Positions 15,966 through 24,500 of a stretch of DNA of 38,396 bases are shown here, piece after piece. The DNA is from a virus. Each line of letters starts with the position of its first letter. Position 1 is the first letter of the stretch. Below the pieces are notes generated by a model. That model searched no databases. It saw nothing but the letters and a program-made list of their open reading frames with translations, and was not told where the DNA came from. Position numbers and translations under genes: made by a program. The DNA is taken from positions 1 through 38,396 of the IMG/VR virus record IMGVR_UViG_3300012271_000026. The stretch is one strand, 5' to 3'.

Positions 15966-16400
15966 TTATTTATAAGGTGGTGGTTGTTCAAGACCTACCT
16001 GTTGGAAAGCACGCATAGCTGTTGCATCCGTCAGAGCTTTTTCCCTGTTGGCGCGCGCAGCATTAAGCATGTCGGTATACTCATTATTCTTACTTGCTAA
16101 ATCCATATCTCTTCCCATACCTTTACCTATTTTTGCTCCTAGAAAAGTAGAACCTGTGATACCAAGGATTCGGGCAAGTGCACGATATTTCTTGGGCAGG
16201 AACTTAGATAAACTGTTTGAAACTTTAGCCCCTACGGGTAAAGCCGCGCCCCCACCTACAACACCTCCTACTGTTTCTGTAAGAGAAGCTCTCTTATTAA
16301 TAAGAGCGGCACCCTTGCTGATTAAAGCTGCCTCTTTTGTCATCTTGGCATGATTTTTTTCATCTACCCGTTCTAGTATCATCTTTGTTCTTTTATCCAT
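15966..16400 (-). CDS. Small Gly/Ala-rich membrane-like protein
   Basis: This is a 144-residue protein with a strong ribosome site (GAGGAG). The N-terminus is basic and helical (RTKMILERVDEKNHAKMTKEA). Residues 45-60 form a glycine-zipper-like hydrophobic segment (TVGGVVGGGAALPVGAKV), and 78-95 form another (LARILGITGSTFLGAKIG). The C-terminus is polar (ends QPPPYK). This resembles short virion proteins in this cluster with one or two hydrophobic glycine-rich helices. A role in membrane penetration or as an internal head protein is possible but unproven. It lies between the Pro-rich repeat gene (1 base) and beta'-C (9 bases). Confidence 0.6.
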   Translation of the reverse strand: MDKRTKMILERVDEKNHAKMTKEAALISKGAALINKRASLTETVGGVVGGGAALPVGAKVSNSLSKFLPKKYRALARILGITGSTFLGAKIGKGMGRDMDLASKNNEYTDMLNAARANREKALTDATAMRAFQQVGLEQPPPYK

Positions 16401-16401
16401 A

Positions 16402-17358
16402 TTATTCTCCTCTGATCCTGCTGATAAGCTTACTCAGCCTTCTAGCCGGATCTTCTTTTCTTGTTGATGCTTTCTTCTGCATAGGTTTTTCAGTAACTGT
16501 TTTTTCAACTACAGGCTCCTCAACTACAGGCTCCTCAACAGCTGTTTTTATCTGCTGATCTCCTTCTTCCTGTACAGAGTCCGGACCTAGAACCTGCTGG
16601 GCTTCAGGTGACATACCTTCTTCCACTACAGATTGGGTAGTATCCGGATTTGCTTCTAATTTAGCAGCCATTTCACCAACCTGTTCTTCAAGTGCTGTGA
16701 GTCTGGCTTCTATATCTCCTCCTTGTTCTTGTGGCATAGGAGGGGCATCCATAGGGGCAGCAGGTGCTACTGGCATACCGCCACCTGTCATATCTTCCGC
16801 GGCTTTAGGCATAGGTGGTGCCATAGGAGGAGGAGGCGCAGGAGCCATTGCAGGATCCATAGGTGGTGCCCCACCAGCCATTGCAGGGTCCATTGGCGCT
16901 CCGCCTGGTGCTGCTCCCGGAGGAGGCATTTGTGCCATGAGTTCCTGAAGAATCTGTAACATTTGATCAGGTGGTATAACTTGTCCTGTCTCCATATCGA
17001 TAGGGCCTCTCTGAGGGTCTACCTGTATACCGATTTGTTCTAGCATAGCCTGAACATTAGGGTCCATCAAAGCCTGTTGCATTTGTTGAAGCATTGCGGG
17101 ATCCATTTGAGGAGGTGGTGCTCCGCCAGCCATTGCAGGGTCCATAGGAGGTGCCCCACCCATAGAAGGGTCCATAGGGGGAGGCGCTCCGCCAGCCATC
17201 GCAGGGTCCATTGGTGCTCCGCCAGCCATCGCAGGGTCCATTGGTGCTCCGCCAGCCATCGCAGGGTCCATAGGAGGCGCAGGTGGCTCAAAGGCCTCTT
17301 TATGTAATTCTGCTCTTTTTTCCATCGTCCTCAGTACATCTTTTAAATTAATACTCAT
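16402..17358 (-). CDS. Pro/Met/Ala-rich repeat protein
   Basis: This is a 318-residue protein with ribosome site AAAGGAG. Residues 1-25 form a basic helix (LKDVLRTMEKRAELHKEA). Residues 26-180 are low-complexity with repeated PMDPAMAGGAP units, separated by MLQQMQQALMDPNVQAMLEQ-like helical stretches. Then come a coiled-coil segment (IEARLTALEEQVGEMAAKLE, about 210-230), a Val/Glu-rich part (VEEPVVEEPVVEKTVTEK) and a basic end (RRLSKLISRIRGE). It is probably an extended virion linker. The portal protein C-terminus has a similar Met/Gly/Pro composition, so the two may interact, although this is inference. No homology to a named family is evident. Confidence 0.6.
   Translation of the reverse strand: MSINLKDVLRTMEKRAELHKEAFEPPAPPMDPAMAGGAPMDPAMAGGAPMDPAMAGGAPPPMDPSMGGAPPMDPAMAGGAPPPQMDPAMLQQMQQALMDPNVQAMLEQIGIQVDPQRGPIDMETGQVIPPDQMLQILQELMAQMPPPGAAPGGAPMDPAMAGGAPPMDPAMAPAPPPPMAPPMPKAAEDMTGGGMPVAPAAPMDAPPMPQEQGGDIEARLTALEEQVGEMAAKLEANPDTTQSVVEEGMSPEAQQVLGPDSVQEEGDQQIKTAVEEPVVEEPVVEKTVTEKPMQKKASTRKEDPARRLSKLISRIRGE
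17120..17275 (-). repeat. 30-bp in-frame tandem repeat in the Pro-rich gene
   Basis: Three near-perfect 30-base units lie at 17186-17215, 17216-17245 and 17246-17275, with a similar unit at 17120-17149. Each encodes PMDPAMAGGA. Degenerate copies recur near 16840-16900. The unit length divides by three, so changes in copy number keep the frame. Confidence 0.85.
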
Positions 17359-17368
17359 GATTTCTCCT

Positions 17369-20300
17369 TTATTGTATCGGCTGTTCCTGAGCAGGTAACA
17401 TTACCTCCTCCGCAGGCTCAGGTATCGGAGCTTCTTCTGCCGGAGCAGCTTCACTTCCGGGCACTGACCCAGGATCACCCATTGATTGTGTAAGAGCGTT
17501 AGCTAAAAAATTGACACGTTGATCATTCTCTACACTACTCTCTACTGTCATTTTAATTTCCTTGCCATCCATACCTTTGTCCTGGATAAGTATCTTATGC
17601 GTAGGTTCTCCTTCTTCCGGAACCTCTGGCATAGGAGCGCCTAAAGCAGGGTCTCCTGGTCTCTCAGGCATTCCTGTGGGACCTGCTTGTAATATAGCCT
17701 GTAAAGGGTTAGTTCCCAAATTCTCCGCAGATTCTTTATTCATATTAACTTTCCTTTTTTTATCACCCTTATTCGTCTGGTATAAACCTAAGCCCAATAG
17801 AGCTGTGGCTATACCCGCCGCGCCTAGCATCTTTCCTTTAGATCCTAAATAATTTTTAAGCGCACGTGAATATATACTATTGTTCAATATTTTCCTAGTA
17901 CTGCGTAAATTTTTAAGCTCCTCTGCAGATCTTACTACTGATTTTGCTTTATCCGCATTTAGAATATTATCATCCAAGACATCTTTTATTATCTTTGTAG
18001 GATCATAATCAGATGTTCCCTTAAGTGTATGCATGCGCTGCACAATACCTTCATTCCAGTCCGCTATAGGGGCTATTCTATCTGCTATACCGTTGATATC
18101 CCCAGACTCTATGAGATCTACAAGTTTATTTGCAAACTTCTTTTTATCAGCGTCTCCTAAATAGTTTCTTACTTTTCTTACTATAGCACTTGTTTCGTCA
18201 TCTAGTGCACCTGTATCTCCAGATACTATCTTACCAGCGGTATCAAAAATACCCCCAGCGCCCCCTTCTGGGAGGTCACTCATTTTTTCAATTATAGCAG
18301 ATAACACATTTTTATCTTCTATATTAAATTCCTGCGCCAGCTCTTCCACGCCTATTTTAAGGGCTGCTTCATATGTTTTACCAGCTAGTGATCCTTTCTT
18401 GGGACGCTGAGACCACTTACCCCAATCCTTAGGCATAGAAATAGGAGAAGACATCAACGCAGCTTCTGCTGCTGCGGAAGCTCCACTACTCGCCAGATGC
18501 TTATCTGCCACATTTTGTAAACCTGTATATAACCCTATGGGCATTTTACCTAATGTTATTACATCCTCATCTCCTATAATCCTACGAGTCAAAGGGTCTT
18601 TTAGTGCGTCTCCGAACTGTCCTATAACAGCCACCTTATCCGAGACTCCTTGTAATCTAATCTGCTCAGCTATCTGCCTAGTCCTCTCTGCTACATAATC
18701 CCCTCTGGTTGATCCGCTGACTATAATTAATTTTTTATCCTTAACATCATCCAACTGCTTAATTAAGTTAGGGTCTTCTTTATAAAAATCTTTAATTTCA
18801 TCAAATAATTTATCTTTATCTACTCCGGTTGAAGCATTATCAATAGCTGCTTCCATAACTGCTGGACCAAAGGAGTTTCCCAGATATTTAAGATCTACCT
18901 TATCCATAGCTTTTGGGTTGTGTTTCCTCATAAGCTGTACATATTCTTTTATATTAGGACCATATCCTAATATTTCTCTTTTTACATTACCGTATGTTCT
19001 GGGATCAGCTAATGAGGTAGCGCCTGCGTGTCTCATAGAACTAGGGGCTACATCAGTTTGGTATGACATAACAGATAAGGGCCTCGTCTTTTCTACAGAA
19101 TTTGAAAATCTGGGCGTACTTACCTGATCTTCAGAAGGAATAGAAATCGCTCCGAATCCTGTATCTATAAGAATGTTAGGCTTAGATCTGGGTTTATTAA
19201 GTATACCGCCGGGTCCTCTAACAACATCATCGGAAACATTAAAAAACCGGGAATACCAAGGTGATATTTTTTTGTCTCCAAGTATCTCTTTTATAGCTTT
19301 TGCAGGATTTTTGTGTCCCGCTGTTATTTCAGGCCCTCCATATTTTCTAGAGCCTATACCATAAGTCATGGCTACGTCCCTAGGTGTAGATAAATGGCCA
19401 GCAGCATAAGCGGCTGGGGGTACCGCGGCTATATAGGGTAAAGACTCTTTAACATCTTCTTTAGTAATTTCTGCTTTTTTATCCATTTTAGATTTTTTTA
19501 AAATATCATATAAGGTCTTACCTCCGTACAAGCCTAAAGGTATACCTGCAGCTAACAAAGGGTATTTAATTTTTCTTATAGCATCTTTTATACCTGTAGC
19601 GTATCCTTTTCCCTGACCTATAACATTAATATTATTGCCTAACATGTTCATAGCTTTACCTACTTGTCTATGATCTTTTTTCCAGGCAGGCCCACCTAGT
19701 ATCCCTTCTTTTATTCTTTTAATAAGCTCATTAACATAGTCTGGATCTTTAAGGCCTAGTTTATCCCCGTGTGTGGCTATATAATCAAGTCTTTTTTCTA
19801 TACTGTCGGGGGAAGGCCCTATTAAATAATCTCTAACCTTGGTAGGTATATTAAGTTCTCCTGATAAATAGCTAAGATGATCAGCTATAGGTTTTTTTTC
19901 AGTGTTTCTTAACTGTAAAAAATTATCAGAAAAACGTTTGGAATGTTCTTTATGTAAAAATCCGTATTTACCTGGCTCATTGACCATATTAGTCAGGACA
20001 CTGCGCATATCCTCAGGAGAGGTAGCCCCTTCCAACGCTTCTTTAGCAGCAGTATTATTAGGGAATAAGGGAGCGTTCAAATGTTCTGCTATGGTCTGTG
20101 CTATTGCGTGCCCTCTTAATGTGTTAACTGATGCTTCTGGATCAAGAAAAGCAAGCATATGATGTAGATAAGTACTATAATCTTTACCTAGATTTTTAGA
20201 TTCCCTAGCGTAATCTGAATAAAGTTTAGAAGCTTCTCTAGGATTTATAATAGCTTGTTTTAGTCGGGGTGTAAAATTAGGAATGGTTTGTGCTGCCTCG

Positions 20301-20635
20301 GACATCTTAACACCCTGCGCGTAGCCTTTTCCTACAGGTACACCGAATAATTTGCTCTTAGAAACATTCAGCATGTCTTTATTATAAGTATCTATAATAT
20401 TGTCTGCGTCTTTCATTTGCATAGAGAGAGCACCTGCAGCACCTTCTGTAGCGGAGTCTTTTCCGGCAAACAAGGTTCTTTGAAGTTGCTCTAATGACTC
20501 TCTAGACTTATTTACATTATTATCTAACTTGGAGATATCGTAAAAACCTTTACCGGCAACAGCTGAGGTACCTAAAGCTGCTAAAGGTAGCGAGAGGTCT
20601 TTTAATTTAGTATTTTTATCTTCTCTTTTATTCAT
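17369..20635 (-). CDS. Giant virion-like protein with a glycosyltransferase-B-like domain
   Basis: This is a 1088-residue protein with ribosome site AAGGAG. Residues 15-35 and about 357-380 (PLLAAGIPLGLYGGKTLYDI) are hydrophobic, as is a segment near 945 (MLGAAGIATALLGLGLY). Residues 425-450 contain GGPEITAGHKNPAKAIKE. Residues 634-725 show KLIIVSGSTRGD, KVAVIGQFGD, and LQNVADKHLASSGASAAAEA, the order seen in the C-lobe of GT-B enzymes such as MurG or diacylglycerol glucosyltransferases. The C-terminal 120 residues are Pro/Glu-rich. Probably a packaged or membrane-acting protein; a sugar substrate cannot be named. The hydrophobic helices may anchor it or be buried in the virion. Glycosyltransferase is my best guess with moderate confidence. 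Confidence 0.6.
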   Translation of the reverse strand: MNKREDKNTKLKDLSLPLAALGTSAVAGKGFYDISKLDNNVNKSRESLEQLQRTLFAGKDSATEGAAGALSMQMKDADNIIDTYNKDMLNVSKSKLFGVPVGKGYAQGVKMSEAAQTIPNFTPRLKQAIINPREASKLYSDYARESKNLGKDYSTYLHHMLAFLDPEASVNTLRGHAIAQTIAEHLNAPLFPNNTAAKEALEGATSPEDMRSVLTNMVNEPGKYGFLHKEHSKRFSDNFLQLRNTEKKPIADHLSYLSGELNIPTKVRDYLIGPSPDSIEKRLDYIATHGDKLGLKDPDYVNELIKRIKEGILGGPAWKKDHRQVGKAMNMLGNNINVIGQGKGYATGIKDAIRKIKYPLLAAGIPLGLYGGKTLYDILKKSKMDKKAEITKEDVKESLPYIAAVPPAAYAAGHLSTPRDVAMTYGIGSRKYGGPEITAGHKNPAKAIKEILGDKKISPWYSRFFNVSDDVVRGPGGILNKPRSKPNILIDTGFGAISIPSEDQVSTPRFSNSVEKTRPLSVMSYQTDVAPSSMRHAGATSLADPRTYGNVKREILGYGPNIKEYVQLMRKHNPKAMDKVDLKYLGNSFGPAVMEAAIDNASTGVDKDKLFDEIKDFYKEDPNLIKQLDDVKDKKLIIVSGSTRGDYVAERTRQIAEQIRLQGVSDKVAVIGQFGDALKDPLTRRIIGDEDVITLGKMPIGLYTGLQNVADKHLASSGASAAAEAALMSSPISMPKDWGKWSQRPKKGSLAGKTYEAALKIGVEELAQEFNIEDKNVLSAIIEKMSDLPEGGAGGIFDTAGKIVSGDTGALDDETSAIVRKVRNYLGDADKKKFANKLVDLIESGDINGIADRIAPIADWNEGIVQRMHTLKGTSDYDPTKIIKDVLDDNILNADKAKSVVRSAEELKNLRSTRKILNNSIYSRALKNYLGSKGKMLGAAGIATALLGLGLYQTNKGDKKRKVNMNKESAENLGTNPLQAILQAGPTGMPERPGDPALGAPMPEVPEEGEPTHKILIQDKGMDGKEIKMTVESSVENDQRVNFLANALTQSMGDPGSVPGSEAAPAEEAPIPEPAEEVMLPAQEQPIQ

Positions 20636-20709
20636 TATATATCTCCTTTAATGTATACTCTGCTCTATTCATATCAGGCCCCTATTTTTGGGTTATTACT
20701 AGTCATAAG

Positions 20710-21513
20710 TTATTTTATATTTTTACGGCCCCAATCTTTTTCTGCTGTAGGTCCTTTGCTGTCTGTGGGGAAAGGCTTAAGAGTCTTCCCCACAATACGC
20801 CCTCCTATAAGACCTGTTAAAGGCATACCAAGTGCAGACCCTACATATGACCCAGAAGCAGTCCCTAGTTTTTTCTGCGCGTTTTTTAAAACATCTTTAA
20901 GCCGCTCTTTGTTGTTGCCGTACTTTTTCTTGTAATAAGAGTTGAGAAGACGCATCCCTCTCTCGGAAGCTGTGAACTCCTGAGGTAGCGCCAGGAACTT
21001 ACCGGCTGCAGGTATGCCCCTTAAAAAACCATAAGCCCCAGGATTATTTCGTTTAGAAAAATCGTGAGCATGGCCTAACTCGTGGGCTAGTATATCAGGA
21101 TCATTATTATAAAGAGTTACAGCGTGGGAAGCCGGATTATAATGATCTGCTCTCGTTAGAGCTGTCGTTGCTGCTGTCGTAGGCCAACGCAAAGTAGATA
21201 GAATTTTGGTCAAAGCACTTGTTCTGGGATTCTTCCAGGTACGGGTAAGATCGTCAATAGGTTTACCACCACCCAAGTTTAAACGTAGTTCCATACCATC
21301 ATCAGTTTTATCTTTTACCATTTCAATAATCTTAACTAGATCTTTTTTGTTCGCTCCTGGCTTTAATGGCGCTGAGGTACCTAGAAGCGTTGTTTTTAAT
21401 CCACCTAATCTTCCTATTGTACTTGAGACGGGTCGAGTGTACATAGGCTCTCTATCCTGAACTTCTACGGATTTTTTTGATAAATATCCCTGTATATATG
21501 CTAACTTGCTCAT
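20710..21513 (-). CDS. Tagged HELGH zinc metalloprotease, probable packaged cargo
   Basis: This is a 267-residue protein whose ATG overlaps the stop of the upstream polymerase fusion (ATGA). It begins MSKLAYIQGYLSKKS, a variant of the N-terminal tag seen on five other proteins here. ILAHELGHAHDF (about residues 139-150) carries the HExxH zinc motif with catalytic Glu. QEFTASERG about 35 residues on could supply the third ligand, as in gluzincin-type enzymes. The C-terminus has a hydrophobic GSALGMPLTGLIGG stretch and a basic tail. It should be a metallopeptidase; the target is unknown. The tag suggests loading into the head and delivery to the host, but that is inference. Confidence 0.8.
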   Translation of the reverse strand: MSKLAYIQGYLSKKSVEVQDREPMYTRPVSSTIGRLGGLKTTLLGTSAPLKPGANKKDLVKIIEMVKDKTDDGMELRLNLGGGKPIDDLTRTWKNPRTSALTKILSTLRWPTTAATTALTRADHYNPASHAVTLYNNDPDILAHELGHAHDFSKRNNPGAYGFLRGIPAAGKFLALPQEFTASERGMRLLNSYYKKKYGNNKERLKDVLKNAQKKLGTASGSYVGSALGMPLTGLIGGRIVGKTLKPFPTDSKGPTAEKDWGRKNIK

Positions 21514-24500
21514 GTTCTTTGTATCCTTATAGGGGAGTCAACATCTATATCGCCTCTTCTGTATGCTAATATAGCATCTTTTTCGCTAGAAAACACTGCA
21601 GGTTTACCGGGTTTAGGATCTTTTGTTGCAAAATGTGCACCCATGGCATATTCCATATCAGGCTTCCATAAGAGATTGAAATCCCTGGCTCCTTTAAGAT
21701 TTTTGCCAGGAGACATCTTAGCTCGGGCTTCCTCTACAGCTTCCTGTGATACAGGCACGTGCGCTACCATAGTGTCTCCATCAAAGTCCCCTGCTATCGG
21801 TCCCAGCAGGAAATTACTTACCTGAATATTATCGCCCTTGATAAGAAGGGGCTCCAGTGCCACCATGCTATACTTATGCATTGTAGGAGCACGGTTCATA
21901 ATAACAGGACGTTCTTTTATAACTTTCCTCATTGATGTCTCGGCTCTGTCAGTTTTCTCGGCAACGGCTTTTACAGCCTCACCCGCCTTATAGCCTGACT
22001 TAACCATATCAGATATTATAAACTGCTCATAAAGTTTCCAGGCCATGTTAATAGGAATACCTACCTGATCAACTTTTATATTAGGATTAGGTGTTATTAC
22101 ACCTCTTCCCGATACATCCTGAGGCCCACCAATCATTCTACGCTGGAACTGTCCACGCTTAGGACTGCCTTTACCAAAGATACTTTTAAGTATGCCTCCG
22201 ACATTTTTCTGCTGGAGTTCTTTATTAGAAGGATCAGCCAAGCCTGTTATAGCTTTAAAATCTTTATAAACGGAAGATCTCACCTGTCTAAGCATATCTT
22301 CCGGAAGTTCGTCTTTACCGTCGCGCAGATCGTCCCTAGAATTAACGAGCTCTCTATATAGAAAGTTCACATCAGCAACCATGTTCATATCATCAGCGAT
22401 GGTTATAGGTCTGTATTTAGGGGGCAGTACAGGAATCTTTGTAATCATAAAGTCTTCCGGTTTTACCTTATTATCTTTCATACTCTGCAGAGCTCTAAGT
22501 CTTTTTACCGCCTTGTCTCTCCTGGACTGGACACCTGATCTTATATCTGTGAGGGCTGTAAGTATTTCCTGATTCATATTTACATCTTTAAGCATCTGCT
22601 CCATTGCTTCTCCACCGCGTTTCTTCTTGTATTCAGTATCTCCTGAAACAACAGAATCAAATTCTTTGGTAGTCATACCCAGAATACGTTTAACAGGCTC
22701 TTCCATAACAGGATTGAGTATAGGTTCATCGAGCTGGATATATCCGAACCTGTCTCCTTCAACACCCCCAGTAGCTCGCTCACTAAATAAACCTCCGGGT
22801 ACGGGCAGGAGCGTCCTCGGATCATATGTTTCCCCGCTTTTTATCTCGTGCCCCTTAGTCAGCTTATCAATATCATCTGCTGTCATGGCAAAAATATGTT
22901 CCCCCTCCTGATCATCATAAAGATTAACACCGGCAGCCTTTATCTGGTCCTTGAATTTCTTGTATATAAACAGATCATCAGGAGCCTTAGGTGTACGGCC
23001 CATTTTAAGCTGACGCCAGTATTCATCATTCTTCTGCCCTTTTATGAGCTTCATATCTCTCAGTACTTCAGGAACACCGTAGGATACCATGGCAGCTACC
23101 TCCATACCTCCTATACGTTTACTCTCGCCTCCTGGTTGATTATCCTGGGAATAACTTCCCAGGGAACGCGCACTCTGTTTGTTTTCGCTCATATGCTGGA
23201 GTTTATAGAAATAAGAGTTGCCTACGAATACATCTTTTATGGTACGGCCTGTGACAGGGTCTTTAACATTCTCTGTGTCAGACATTCCGTTCTTTTTTAA
23301 TTCGTGCTGTGCTTTTTCAATAAGTGATTCATCAGTGAAAGCATCAACAGCATATCTTTTACCTGTCTTGGCCGCTACTTTACCCAGAGCAGCTTCAGCT
23401 AACTGTGCTGAGTTGGTACGCGACACTATACCTAATGGATCCAGGATGATATCCAGAGCTCTGCCTTCGGAATCCTGGGGCATCTCGGAATCGGGGAGTA
23501 TCTTGGAGATAACACCTTTATTACCATGACGCCCTGACAGCTTGTCCCCTACCTTGGCTTCTGAGGTACTTCTTACAAATACTCTGTAACCGTCTTTGGT
23601 CTGTGCTACATCTGTTACCACACCTTTTGAATGGTGATCCCACACAGAGGAGGCGTCAGAGTTCAATTTACGATTCAGGGTACCAGGAGTAGGAGGCCTG
23701 TTTTTAACGGCCAGTATAAGAGGATCTCCTGTCTCTACAATAGACCCAGGTTTTATTACACCATCATCATCAAATTTATCCAGGATAGTTTTCTTGTAAG
23801 CTCCGGGGAATATACTTACGAATTTTCTTTTGTTAACATCAATATTACTCTCCTGTCGGAACTTGGTAGTATACATATGTTCACTGGTGAGTTTCTTTGC
23901 TGCTGCTTCTGAAATAGCAATACCGTCTTCGTGAGAATTATGAACAATAAGACCCCCGTCTATCATAAATGTATCTAAAGGCCGCATATCCATATCATAC
24001 ACAATATCCCCTTTAGTACCTTCTATGGTATCCACGCTTTCTACGGTATCCCACCATATAGGGGCTCTCACTAGAGAAGCAAGGCACTCAGGGAGTTGGT
24101 CTATATAAGGAAGCAGAATATCTCTAGATACAATATTATTATCCGATACGACTCTTTTTCCTATAATCTTATTAACTATTTTTTTATGCTCAGCGAGCAC
24201 AGGTATACGATCTTTAGACCAACGTTGCTTCTTATTTTTAAGTTTAATTAATCTATCATTTTTCCTCTTTGAACTAAGAGCTGGAAATTTTGCATAAGAA
24301 TAGGCGAAAACTTTAATTCTGTACTCATCCTGCCATATAGTAGGATATCTCCGGTATGTGGCTCTAACACCCATAGACCCTAAAAGAAAACAAATACCTT
24401 TTGCCAGTTCTTCGGATCTGGTGGAGGCTGTCAGCTCTTTGGTCACTGTACCGTCTCCACACCAGTAACCATCTATAAACCCTTCTATAATATCCTTGTT

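Noticed and set aside
17120-17275. CRISPR-like spaced repeats
   Set aside because: The 30-bp units are directly adjacent without spacers and encode an in-frame protein repeat.
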